Shown: positions 45,240 to 58,100 of the stretch, piece after piece
Layout of the letters: each line of letters opens with the position of its first letter
How positions within the stretch are numbered: the first letter of the stretch is position 1
Assembly: GCA_029204225.1 (NCBI GenBank)
Contig: CM055102.1
Span: forward strand, 16,120,229 to 16,184,228
Direction: 5' to 3'
Origin: Diphasiastrum complanatum
Lineage: Eukaryota; Streptophyta; Lycopodiopsida; Lycopodiales; Lycopodiaceae
Length of the DNA stretch: 64,000 bases
Notes under the pieces: generated by a model
What the model was told of the DNA's origin: nothing
The model's input: the letters and a program-made list of their open reading frames with translations, nothing else
Databases searched by the model: none
Program-made: the position numbers and the translations under genes

Positions 45240-46148
45240 GAACCCCTATCTCGAAGATGGATGCTGCATACTGCCGCTACTGATCCATCCATGCCTTGAT
45301 GATGGATGTTGCAGCTCCTTGCTGATGACTGCTGCTACTGATCTACCCAGTGAATGTTGACTGCCACTACTTCTATCCAGCGAGTCTATGTTGATGGCTA
45401 AGAATAAGAAGAACTCACCTGCCTCTACTTCCGCAGCTCCAAATGCACCAGGTGGAACAGTGGTGAATGTTGCTAATGTTGCCGATCCTACTGCTGCACT
45501 TGTCATAGATCCCTACTCTCTCTCTCCTCAACCTAATGCATTTGTTGCTCTAACAGTCGAAACACCTGCCCCAACTCTAGGATGGGAATACGGCTTTTGC
45601 CTACGAGAGATAATGATCTTTTAAACGATGGTAACGACGGTTGCTCAACTTCGAGAACATGCCAAAAAGCTACAAGCAAAAGTCGATAAACAAGACCGGC
45701 AAATTGCACACATTATCAAATATTGGGACACCAGTACCACACATTCAAACCATAGACTGCATTTTGGATGATCTTCAACGCCAAGTCAAGGACCAAGTTG
45801 CTTTCATAGAAGAGTCCCAAGAATTCGAAGATCCAGCTCGAGACCATCAAGAAGAATAGCAAAAGAAATCACGGGCTGATGTCCTCAAGGGTCAAGGTGG
45901 ACATACTCTGGTTTCCTTTATATCTACTACATTCACCGAGAATTGACTCTGTGAACAAAAAGCCCTCAAGGGTCGAGTGCGTGGAATCTCCAATACATAG
46001 GATGCAATTGGGGAAGCCAAAAAAAAATTGATGGATACACTGGAGCACAAGATGTTGGCCTGTGTGCCAAGAAAGATGTGGAAACATTAGTTATCCGCTT
46101 CTCATCATCCACACGTAGGAGGAATGTTCTCCGTTGTCGAGCCAAGTG
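45240..46148 (+). pseudogene. LINE ORF1 fragment
   Basis: The frame from 45388 has an Ala/Pro/Val-rich start (KNKKNSPASTSAAPNAPGGT). A helical stretch follows (TVAQLREHAKKLQAKVDKQD, RQIAHI and DDLQRQVKDQVAFIEES), typical of a coiled coil. Then comes SFISTTFTEN, stop, CEQKALKGRVRGISNT, stop, DAIGEAKKKLMDTLEHKM and LVIRFSSSTRRRNVLRCRAK. This lines up with the ORF1 of the LINE at 62-63.4 kb (SFISSTISEEKMREQKALNV, then RVRGIVDTQDAIQ and LIIRSKTLEERRSVLRLK). ORF1 proteins bind element RNA. This copy stops at 46148 before a T-run. Confidence 0.72.
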
Positions 46149-46376
46149 AAATATAATTTCATTTTTTTTTGGATGAAGACCTAACTTTCATTTAAGTACA
46201 AGAACGGAAACAGGCCCACCAGAAAGCAAAAGACTTGGGAAAACATCTCATTTACAGAGACGGGATAATACGTTTGTAGAAAAAAGAGCTAAAGAGGTAG
46301 TGGAGACCGTAGTAGCAGAGTTAGAGAAATGAGTCTAGATTAGAGTTAGAGAACTGAAGAGATGTCCAGTTGAACC
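46083..46376. repeat. Direct duplication, copy 1 (about 294 bp)
   Basis: It starts AACATTAGTTATCCGCTTCT and ends near AAGAGATGTCCAGTTGAAC. It is almost identical to 47088-47377. It spans the end of the LINE ORF1 fragment, a T-run, and a segment that resembles the reversed 3' end of a retroposon. Confidence 0.92.
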
Positions 46377-46537
46377 TGTACATGGTTTACGTACCATATA
46401 ATCATGGCTGTTAATCTCTTCTTAGTTAGATCTTTTTTTCATTTGTTAGTTGATGGCATTGATCCATCTGGTTTCCATTTTCTTTAATGTATTGTGCAGT
46501 CTTATATGCCTGAGGGCTTGGAAAAGACATTAATAAA
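46149..46537. other. Retroposon-like tail and unassigned DNA
   Basis: TTTTTTTTTTGGATGAAGACC at 46160 looks like a poly(A) tail read on the opposite strand. The rest up to the microsatellite includes GGCTTGGAAAAGACATTAAT and ends in a GTT run, resembling the 3' end of a plus-strand retroposon. Confidence 0.4.
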
Positions 46538-46705
<168 letters not shown>

Positions 46706-47087
46706 TTTACTATGCTACTCTCTTTTAAACTCTCTTATTGCAACTCCGTCAAGAGTACCGAAATTTTTATGAATTGATCGAACTTATAAAGCACCAATTG
46801 ATAAGGTAATCAAGTAATTTCAAACTTTGGTTTTTTTAGAATGGGGAGTTCTTGGGGGAGGCAATAACTTGCACCTCAAGCAACCTTGATCCACGATGAG
46901 GATCTGTTCTTTATTAGGCCTTATAATCCAACGGTGGTTATTTGTACTAGTATATGTCTCTAAGCCACTTGAAAAAACTATTTATGTGAGGATGGAGTAT
47001 CGATGGACTCCAACCCTCCTTCTTCTCTCCTTTCCTTTCTACACTCTTTAATTCTCAAAGAGTAAGCTCTTGTAACAAAGCAAGCAA

Positions 47088-47377
47088 ACATTAGTTACCC
47101 GCTTCTCATCATCCACACGTAGGAGGAATGTTCTCCGTTGTCGAGCCAAGTGAAATATAATTTCATTTTTTTTGGATGAAGACCTAACTTTCATTTAAGT
47201 ACAAGAACGGAAACAGGCCCACCAGAAAGCAAAAGACTTGGGGAAACATCTCATTTACAGAGACGGGATAATATGTTTGTAGAAAAAAGAGTTAAAGAGG
47301 TAGTGGAGACCGTAGTAGCAGAGTTATAGAAATGAGTCTAGCTTAGAGTTAGAGAACTGAAGAGATGTCCAATTGAA
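47088..47377. repeat. Direct duplication, copy 2 (about 290 bp)
   Basis: Near-identical to 46083-46376, with a few substitutions and one shorter T-run. The distance between copies is about 1005 bp. Confidence 0.92.
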
Positions 47378-49406
47378 CACGATCGAAGCTCTTAGAAGAG
47401 TGATTCCATCGATAGTAGCATCAGAACCGAGCAACGTGAAGGATGTCGTACCGGATACAGGATGGTCTGGGGCGATTGGAGATGCAAAGCACTTTGATTA
47501 AGTGCATATGAAGCCAATTCGTAGAATCAAAGTAAAAGAAAATTCCATAGCAGGCAGGCTATGAGACAGCCCACAAGAAATACTGATGACAAGAGTAATC
47601 CTCAGCTAATTGACGAACAGTGCTGGGAAGAACTGACAAAGGTCGTTGGATAGCTCAGGCACCTACAATAGTTTGGTTCTCAGTATTTGGATCTGTAACA
47701 TGCTGTGGGGAGGCGCCCTAGCCAAGCAAGTTTGGTTGTGGATGGCCGTAGAAAGCCGTGGACTGGCCAGAGAGTGGGAATGCATTGATCAACCGTAGCA
47801 AGAGAGAAAGAAAGCTGCAAGAGAGACCTCAGTAAAAGACTAAGCAAAGCTCAAGAACTTTCCTCTTTCTATGAACTAGGGTTTAGAGGAGCAAAAACAT
47901 GGATCTCAAGCTGTAGCAGACATATTTTTGAGCTGTAAAAATTTGTAGATGGGCGCGATGGTAGGGCGCAGCTGCTTGTTGATGGCCATGGGTGGCCGTA
48001 CAACGCTAGAGGAGTTGGGATATTTTGATCATACTCAGCTATGGAAAACCCTGGAGGCAGAAGAAGTGAAGAGGAAAACTTGTTGGAGGAGGTCGGAGCA
48101 TCATGTGCTACAAACGAAGGAGACATCCTAGTGTCTCTAAGAAATTCGTGGTTGGAGGAGCATCAAACGATGGCGTGAAATACCATAGGATGAGGTCCAC
48201 GATGATCAACGGGTAGGAATAAAAGTTCAAGAAGGAATAGGGACTGTTGGATCAAGAAAGAGCCATTAGATGTGCTTTGAAGTGGACCTAAGGGCAATTG
48301 AAGGGCATTTTGCCAGGAAACTTCAACAAAAATCTTCATTCTGAAAGCCAATGAAAGGGCCCGACTGGTTAAATTCGTTTTGAAGTTCAATTTTCTTCAT
48401 GCTAAAGAAATAGTTCATTTTTGAACTAATTTTGTAAGGCCACTTTGGAAGTGGATAACTTTGGCTAGAAAGGGGCTTTTGGAGTCAAATAAGGGCCATT
48501 TTAGAGCCTGTAAAAGCCTGCACAGAGTTGCCAGACAAAGCAATGACATCCTCAAAGGAGAAATGCATTTTGATGCGTTCTTGGCACCATTCAATGGAGC
48601 GGGAGATAAGTGACCCAATGAGGTAAGGTTTTCACTATTTGGTGACCTGTGTGCCAAATTAAGCCCAATTTTTGGCTGAAAGTCTGCAGGGCAGGCTAGG
48701 AAAAGGGCATGTGCCTATAGCCAAGGAGGTTTAAAGCAGTTCTCAAGCGGTTTTGAGGAGCCTAAGCACAGTACATTGTGAGGGAGAGTGGAAAGAGCAG
48801 AATTGCATTGGAGAAAGCTAGTAAATGCAATCAAGTTGCAATGAGGCTGATGAAACTCTTAATTGGCAAGATTTGAGAGAGGGAAACCAATCACAGGTGA
48901 GATCCAGGCATTATGCCAAGTATTCTACTTATAGGGAAAGAGTTAGAATAAAAGTAGAACTACTATGTTACTGTATTGTGGGTTCTATCAGTTGATTAGG
49001 ACTAATTGGCCTCGCCACGAGACAAGTTGTCTAGACACGCGTCCCGTCAACAACCTAGGCCATGCATGAATTGCCAAAAAGAAAACTATATGTACAATGT
49101 ATTTTGGTTTTTGAAAATACAATTGCTATGTGAATTTGGTGTGAGAGAGTGCTATCTAAGTGAATGCTACTGTGTTTCATGATCTGTGATCCTATTTCAA
49201 ACAAATTTTAACTAGATGGACATTCGTTCTAAAGTCATAGGGCAAAAAAGCATAGATGGCCACTTTGCAAGAGCTTTGCATGCCTCCACGTGTAATAAAC
49301 TTAAGGTATAGAAATATGCCAAAATAACTTTGTTTGGCATCCTTTTTGTAAAAGATGTAGTAAAGAATTGCTCATAGCTAGATGTTGGGCATTAACATCC
49401 ATATAT
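47378..49406. other. Unassigned, LTR- or leader-like DNA
   Basis: No protein family is recognised. The purine-rich plus strand and phrases such as TATTCTACTTATAGGGAAAG (48922) resemble an LTR/leader of a minus-strand element like gypsy-1. No direct-repeat pair or primer site was found. Open frames at 48126-47869 and 47949-48131 oppose each other and are not convincing. Confidence 0.3.
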
Positions 49407-49417
49407 GTGTGTGTGTG

Positions 49418-49500
<83 letters not shown>
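49407..49500. repeat. Compound microsatellite (TG)n(GA)n
   Basis: A short TG run (49407-49418) is followed by 40 GA units (49421-49500). Confidence 0.97.
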
Positions 49501-49504
<4 letters not shown>

Positions 49505-52142
49505 CTTGGAAAGCTTACTTGAGCTTGGAAATCTTACATGTACATATGAGAGACAAACATAGGATAAGACCAGACATAGCAAAATATATTCTGAAGTTTG
49601 ATAAGAGACCTAGACCAACTCTTCATGTTATCAAAATCTCTCAAAAGAAGTGAGATCATGTGAAATCTAAGCTAATAGAAATTTAACTACATTAACTTTG
49701 TTGTGCCAAAATAGTTAGACATGACTTCATTGGATGAAAGTTTTTGTGATTTTCCACAAATTCACAAAACGCAAATGGCTCTCATTGAAAACTCCAATAT
49801 CATTCCATCCTCCAAAAGCATGGTCAACAAACATTTATAAGGAAGTCTCTTGAAGATATTGTAGATTCTTACAACCACTATATTGGGCAATAGCAAGTTT
49901 ACTTCATTTTGAGCTTTGCCGTGCAACTTTCCTCTGGAGATCAATAAAGTATCAACTTCGTTCAGTCAAAGAGTAGCATTGTCAACTCAAAACAATATTA
50001 ATTGAAGCCTCCATGATCCAACTCGATTATTTATCTTCCCAAGGTTCTCTATTCTATAATTAGAGTTTTGCTGATCCATTAATACAGTATCCATACAAGT
50101 ATAATATTTATAGAGTTTTTGGCAGCAAATCATACACAGCTCTGAAGATCCATCCAACGATTCAGATCTGAAGAAAACAACAAGGTTATTTCAAGTACTC
50201 TTCAATAATGGCAATCAAAATAAGAGCTACTGTCTTTAAGGTGTAGGAAATTAGAAGCGGCATATAAGACAATGTCATTACATTAAAAGATCATCTAAAA
50301 TATAAACTTTTCAAGCCATTGTTAGCTTGACGGTACGAGTCTATGCAAAGGATGTATGAAGACAGTCGTGGAAAACGCTTGAAATCTTTTTTTATCAAGC
50401 TGTTGCAATATGTGTCATGAAAGCATGCAGAATGATAAACCCAGTTGCACAGTTGTTTTGAACATATTTCCTATCGCAATGTGCGCAATAAAATTTTTGA
50501 AGAGTACAATTTAAATTTTGGTATATCCTTCAAATTTGTCAGGTCAGAACATCTCTATAATGCGAGTAACATGGTGAAAAACATTAGTATGCATTATGAT
50601 TATTAAGGTTTATCTTATATTAGCTCATCAATTTATCTTAAAATTTTACAGCGTAAAATCTAGTACCATTGTTTATGCTGAACTGTTCCAGATTCACGTG
50701 TTTCTCCTTGGCATATCTGGATCGAGGATGGATGCTTGTCAATCTGCAATTGTTTAGCATAAACTGAAAAATATGTTTAAGAGAAAGCTGAGCTATCAAA
50801 TTTCATGCTACATTGCGTATATTTGCTTTGAACCCCATAAACGAAGTACTTTAAATTATCTAATGACAACTAAATTAAGGTAACTCTGGTGCAGGTTATA
50901 AATCTAGCAAGGTGTCGGAGTGGCCTAGGTACAGGCTGCGCTGTTTATAAGAAGTCAAGTTAACTCAGTGAGAGCTAAGACGGAAACAGCAAAAAAAAAC
51001 CTAGCCTCGTGAAAAAGCAAACAGAAAGGAAGGTTTCAAAGAAAAATACTTATGACAGCAAGATCTACAGAGAAACTTCTAAAGTTTAATAGCACAAAAA
51101 GTTCTAGAGTTTAATAGCACAAAAAGTTCACGACCATTGAGACCACAATGTGTGAAGTGCTTATAAAAAATACTTTAACGACTAGCTCTATGGACGAGTT
51201 TTTGGTCACAAATGAATCAAATTTATACTCTGACAAGAGCTCCGAGGCTCAAGAGTAGACTAATTTAGTCAGTTGTAAGGAACTCGCACTAGTAGTTGAT
51301 AATTTGTGTTTGCACGTCTTTGCTTTGAGGTTTACTACATTCAAAACAAAAATATAAGCATCTTATACAGGATATGTTCAATCTTTGCAGTGTCATTGTG
51401 TGGTGCTCCTCTAAGAATACAACGAGATACATGCATGACGAGCTCTGCAATGTAAAGAGCAAAATATGCTTATTCTGAAAGCTTGAAGATTATCTCTAAA
51501 GCACCACCTTCAACTGGTAAAAGTTGAAATAGCTACAATATTGACTTCCCTGCTTTCCATCTATTATGCGCATGGCTTGAACCAGTGGCAAAGGTAGGCA
51601 CATTACAGCCTTAGATGAATAGATGTCAAGCATAGCCCCTAGATGTCTTTTTCACCAAACAAACATTTTGGCTTGAGAGTGGCTCAGTGGCCTCACAAGA
51701 TTCCAAGGGAACAATTAACCATTGCTTCCTTAATTTATGGGAATGTATTCTTGGAGGTTTTTTTCTTAGACTGTTGCTTAGCACGAGAAAACCTTGAGCA
51801 GTGCAGCCCATTGAAGCTGTTGAACTTGATAAAAACAAGACTGGTAGCGATTCTCGAATTTCCACGATATTTGAAGCTCTTGACCGGTTGCTTGGATAAT
51901 AGCAGTACCCAATTGTTGAGTAGTGGTGTCTTGTCTACAACATAATACACTAAGATCCTGAACTGCAATCGTGACCAGCTCTAAACTTATACACACTTCG
52001 TACATGTTAAACGCGAATGGACAACAGATGACAGGTAGCACAGAACAATTTTCAAAGCAATGTGAAGCTACTGGCAGATCATGAATTAAGGCTTTCCTGC
52101 TTTCCGATTTCCTCCTAGAACACACTTAAATGTCTCGTTGCA
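49501..52142. other. Intergenic and 3' flank of the syntaxin gene
   Basis: The right end should hold the 3' untranslated region of the minus-strand syntaxin gene. No coding exon or element is recognised in the rest. Confidence 0.4.
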
Positions 52143-55114
52143 TCAAACTGCCAACACGATTATGACAATAACGAGTGCCACAGCAAATATGACAATCAAC
52201 AGACAGCTCTGCAAAATCCCAACAAAAGTTAGTGAGGATTAGACAACCATACTTAGAAGAATAATCATAGAATGGTGTATATTTCATAATACCAAGTGCA
52301 CGGTGAACCCCCTGATGAAGAATCCCTTTCAGAAAGAGCAATTGATATGATTTTCACTTGCCATTTTACTACATAGAACATATTGTGCATTGGCATCATA
52401 AGTTTAAACAGCTTGCTAGCCATAATTTTATTGAGGAACAGTCAGGCCATCAAGTAGAAATACAAACTTTGCAATGGGCACTCACGTAGGGTACAAACCT
52501 TTAAAAACAGCAAAATAGTTGAATCAGTATATAGATTCAACAGATAGATTATGGCCTATTAGAACATACCAAGGAACTATTACATTTTTGACTTTTCCAA
52601 GCCTGGGAGAGTTGAATCATTATATAGGCTCAACAGATATGGAGAATAGCCAATGGAACCATACCAAGGAGCTACTAGACTTTTGAGTTTTTGAAGCCTT
52701 GACAAGTTGATGAGTTGCTTGAACAGTTGCTGAATGTGCACCTTCAACATTCGAGTCAATATCATCTGAAATGACAAGGATTGTAATGAACTACTTGAGG
52801 TAGTAATATCTATAATTATAAAGCAACAGTGAACAAACTATGTAACCGGCAAAAGCATAGAAAATAAAAAGATTACAAAAGCTGGTTGATTTCAGGTTAT
52901 AGTGATCAAATCACAGAAAATTGCACATAAGCACATCATTGTGCTAGAGCTTACCAATCATCACGCCTTGTTCGTGAACCAAAACAGCAAGGTCTTTAAA
53001 AATCTCATTGACTTCACCTATTTGCTCTTGTATTTCCTTGATGCCTTGCTCACGCTCCTCTATAAGCGCTTCATTGAAAGTGACTTCATTTTCCAGCTGG
53101 AATACTTCCTGCCTGCGAGATTAAAACTTTCTTCTATTTGTATTTGTACAGCTAAGAATCAAAACCATTTCACTATGCCAAAACAATGCGCTTCTTCTTG
53201 CTTCTAATAAGATTATTGTAATACCTATTTAGACTGTTGCTATCTCAAAACTTAAAAAGCTCATTGCCTAATTAGGTCAATTGTTATCCTCGGATAAGTC
53301 CATATACATTTCTGGTAAAATTATACAACTGCTTTTCAGACTTGTATCCATAGGGTTCTTCCAATGTGTATAAGATATCTAGTCTTTGTCAATGTTTAAC
53401 ATAGATAGATTACTAAACATCCAAGGCATACAAGGACACATGATTCCAAGAAAAGCACCACTAAAATGGTTTCATGATCATACCTGTGTTGCTCCACAAG
53501 CAAAGAAGTCAGATTCTCATTTCTGTCTTCTAAGCTCGGTTTTAGCTCATTTGCAGTAATCCTGACAAGGAAAACACCCAAAATTAGCTCAAACGTTAGA
53601 ATTCTACCCATGAAGGTACAAAACAATTTCGAGGCATATACCCAGTTGATGAACTTCTGCAAGTAATCTCATTAAGACGTTAACAAAGAATCACCACCCT
53701 TGTTGAAGCTTGCAAGCACAGCTTCAGAGTGAAACGAGAAATGAAAAACACCCCACATTGCAATTTTTTAAAAGTAAAAGTTTAATGTTGACAAATTATA
53801 ATGTTGAAAAACTTTGATTATTGATTCCTGAATCACATAGTGATCAATGTCTTGAATGCTCAGTGGTGTAAGTTTAAACTTAAGAACATTGAAATTTGAA
53901 GAGCTCTTCAAAATTGTTCTAAAACACTGTATGAGGCACTTGATAAATGATAGCGAGACACATATGTGAGTGATCAATGCCTTGAATGCTCAGTGGTGCA
54001 AGTTTAGACTTAAGAACATTGAAATTTGAAGAGCTCTTCAAAATTGTTTTAAAACGCTGTATGAGGTACTTGATAAATGATAGCGAGACACCTACTAATT
54101 GAACCTTAGAATCATAAATGGCTTCAACGCTCAATGTTATAACTAAGAGGATTGAGAAGCTCCTCAAAATTGGTTCGAAACACAATACTAGATAGCAAGA
54201 CACGTGAATGGCCATTAAATCCATTTCTCCCTTCTCGAAAAGGTAACAGGTTTTCATTCTTTGAAGCAACGTGTCAATTAATGATATAAACATCTTGTAT
54301 ATGTTTAGGCCACCAAAAGTTATGTCGGATCAAATCATACGTCTCATCGACTCCAAGATGACTGGCACTAGGATTACCACCATAGGAACACAATATCCTC
54401 CTATGTAACTCCTCATAGGCTGGAGTTTGAGACTTATTCCTCTTAACCACAACATCATCAATGCAATAAAATAAGTATGACAAAAGTGACTAAGAGTCAC
54501 CTTCTAAGACTTTGCATGATTGTAGCAAGCTCCATGGTGAGCCATGGAAAGCTTGCAAGAAGATGCAATGGATTGGGATTGTCTTGTAGCATAGAGTAAG
54601 GATATCCATTTGTAAAACTGGAACATATCCAATTTTAGAAATTTAATCTGAGAAGTCAATGATGTTAGAAGGTAAAGCTTAGAAAAAATGTACATATGAC
54701 CAAAAAAGTCAAAGGCTTCATATCAAAACCGTAATATAAAATTCAATAGACAAAAAATCTTAGCCAACCGACATTGCTTATGTCTCATCAGTGCCCAAGC
54801 ATAGAGTGAAGAGTTTGATTCTATGAGCTAACGGCAAGCACATATTGCATGAATCTCACAAAACAAGTAGGAAACTAGAAACTGTGCACACAGGTAATAT
54901 ATCACAGTGGGAAGCGATTCCACCAAAAAGTTTAATGAACACACAAAAAGGATCGAAACAATAAAGCCCAAACGTACTTCACGTTACTCTACTTGCAAAA
55001 CGCTACCTACATTAAACACAAAAAACCGTAGCTTGAAAGAGTGAGCTAAGAGTGAGAGCGTGGTCAGAGGGAAAGAAAGCACATGAGGGTTGTGGATAAG
55101 TAAGAGGGAGACAT

Positions 55115-55171
<57 letters not shown>

Positions 55172-58100
55172 GAATAGAATATATTAATGTCTATAGGGTG
55201 CCCTTGGGCACATAAGACAAAGAAAAAGTACATAAAAAAGGAGCATTGTCCATGCCGGACTTACTTCAACTAAAACTAAAACTAAAATTAATAAAGCCAA
55301 CACTTAACCTCCAGCTATGGTGAGGGTACAAAAGCCGTAGCTTAACCACCAACTATGCAGAGGATCTGATAGAAAAAAATTGTGTGATCTGGTGTGTGGC
55401 ACATGGAGGCCTATGGTGACAAACTCTAGATGGTCGAGGAATACGCTGGAGTGAGCTGGAATGTCAATCTCAATGCCCGAAATATCTTCTCTACCTCTTT
55501 TCTGAAAGAAAAGTGTAATATGTGGTTGGTTGTGGTCCACATCCTGATCAACCGACAGAAGAGAGGATCTCAACGAGAACATCTCTCGCAATAGCAAACC
55601 AACACATCTCGCATCCAGATAAGTAAAGAAGGAACCAAGCGTGAGCGGAGTGTCCCGATAGAGACAATGGTATCTGCTTCTGATCTCATAGTAAGCTGGA
55701 CATATGAAAATAAAGTGAAACTCATCCTCAACCTCCTGTAGTGTACAGCACTGACAGATCCATAAAGGTCGTGGTGTGTCTGTGTATCTGCCTGTCTCAA
55801 TAGCGAGCTGACGAGAAGAGACCCATATCTGACCAATATGGTAGCGTAGGCCAAAAGACAGCGCATGAGAGAGATACATCGATCTAACCGGAAGACCTAA
55901 AGCATCAAGGTGAAGAAAGTGAGTGTGGTAGAACTGAAGCTTAACCCGTGATGGATCCAGGTGAGACCAAACAATGTGTATGTATGCTCTGTAGATCTGT
56001 CGGCAAATGAAAGCATGAGTCCCATTTGGGAGGTCAAACATAGATAATCCCCATCTATGTAGAAAGTCCGAAGCATACTGAAACCATGAGGACTTAGCCC
56101 TCTGCCTAGCCAAAGTGCGAGAATATGTATAAGCCGCTACCACGTATCTGGAAGAATCAAGCTCTGAGACTCTCCGAATGAAAGTGATGATCTTGAAAAT
56201 AGCCTCTACAATCAAGGGAGGAGACGCAAACTCCGCTAGCATAATCTCATGAGGAGCTGACTGCTTGGCCAGAATCATCCGACTAAGCATGTGAATTTGC
56301 AACCGAGAGATGTCACACCAAGTGTCTCTAGATAAGCCTGGACACCATGTCTCTGCTGAGTATAGTGCAACTGGAGAAACAATCGAAGAGAAGAGACAAC
56401 AACGTGTGTCCGGTGCACATAATAAGTAGAGGAAAACCTCTCCATCTGAACAAGAGCAGAGCGCCGCTTGCGAAGCCTAGCCAATGCAACCGGTCTAAAA
56501 GAAAGCAATGGACCAGAAAAGAGAACACCGAGGTATGTGTAGGACGCCACTATCTCTAGGAGCGGTCCATCAAAGTAGAACATAGTGTCTCTCATATGCT
56601 ATCTGTTGGTGTTAAACACCATAATGTTAGTCTTACCAATGTTCACCCTCAGCCCCCATATCTGACAGAAAGTATACAAGGCATCCAGATGTCGCTGATG
56701 TTCTGTAGCCGAACTTGATAGTAGAACCACATCATTTGCATAAAGAAGGATAGGGATAACAATATTTGCTAGAGGACAGCCATCACCACCCTCTTCCCGA
56801 ATGATCAGCTCAAGGTCATCAATGTATAAAGCAAAGAGGGTGGGTGACAAAGGACAGCCCTGCTTTACTCCTACTGTACTATGGATATATGAGGACCGTC
56901 CATCTCCATCACGAAAACGCGCCAAAACTCTCTCGTATAATGTGATAATAGTAGCAATTACCTCCTGTGAGATACCAAGGGATGCCAGACGCTGGAGCAA
57001 CAAGTGTCTCGGAACTTAATCAAATGCTTTGTGGAAGTCCACAAAGCAACAAAAGACTCCCTGTTTCCTGGACTTCGCTGCCTCAATGATACATCGCAGT
57101 ATGAATATCTGGTTTACAATGGAATAGCCTGCTCTAAAACCCGCCTGTCCCATAGCATATAACTCCTTTGTCTCCGCCTGAGAATTGATGATAGACTGCA
57201 TAACTGAACCATAGAGCTTAGCCATAGTGTGGCTGATCATAATAGTACGATAGTTGTGTACATTCAGAGCCTGTCCACATTTCGTACGGCGTCTTGCTCT
57301 CCACTATTGTCGTTATCGATCGGTTTTGTAAATGTACAACTGCGATTGCCTCAGCCCAAAACCGACTCGACAATTGTGCTTGAGGCATCATCCACTTTGC
57401 TCCTTCGACAAGGGTTTTGTTTCGTCTTTCTGCTCCACCGTTGTATTGTGGTGTATATGCAAGCATGAATTGATGTTCGATACCTCTTCCTTGACAGAAA
57501 CTCGAAAATTCTCACATTTTGAAAAATCCAATTTGAGGAATATTCTTAAAACCCTGATTTTGGAATGATTCTTATATGTTTCTTGAGTTCTGTATTAAAC
57601 ATAAACTCCAGTATCCTTTAGAAATTAAGTATGTTTTGAGATTCCAGAGAATTATGATTGACAAATCATAAGAATCTAATTTATTTGTGATTGACGGATC
57701 ATAAATGGATTCTTAATCAGAGGATAATCAGGAAATGTGTTGATTCTTAAGTATGTTGAGTGATTCCCAGTTTACTAATTGAGTTCAAATTTCAGATTAT
57801 CACTTTGGAAGTGTAAATCTCTTTACTCCAGTATTTTATTGAGTCCTATGGATCTCACAGGCATTTCTCGTTAAGTAAATCGTTTTTACTTATGTGGAAT
57901 TTTGCTTACGTGGATGGTATTCTGCTACAGATTGTAGTCTATTTGTGTTTGTGTACAAATTCAATCTACATCTTCGAACGATAGGAGACGATTCAGATGG
58001 ATTGCTGATTTCTTGCATGTGATGCTAGAAATGGGGCTAATAACTTGTTAGAGTAACTATAGTACTCTGGCTTGAGTTACAATTGTCTGAAACTTAATGG

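Noticed and set aside
49301-49582. Poly-Ser/Leu and Glu/Arg frames
   Set aside because: Translation of (GA)n.
50905-50985. tRNA-like start GGTGTCGGAGTGGCCTAGG
   Set aside because: It resembles the D-arm region of a Leu or Ser tRNA, but I could not find matching acceptor, anticodon or T arms.
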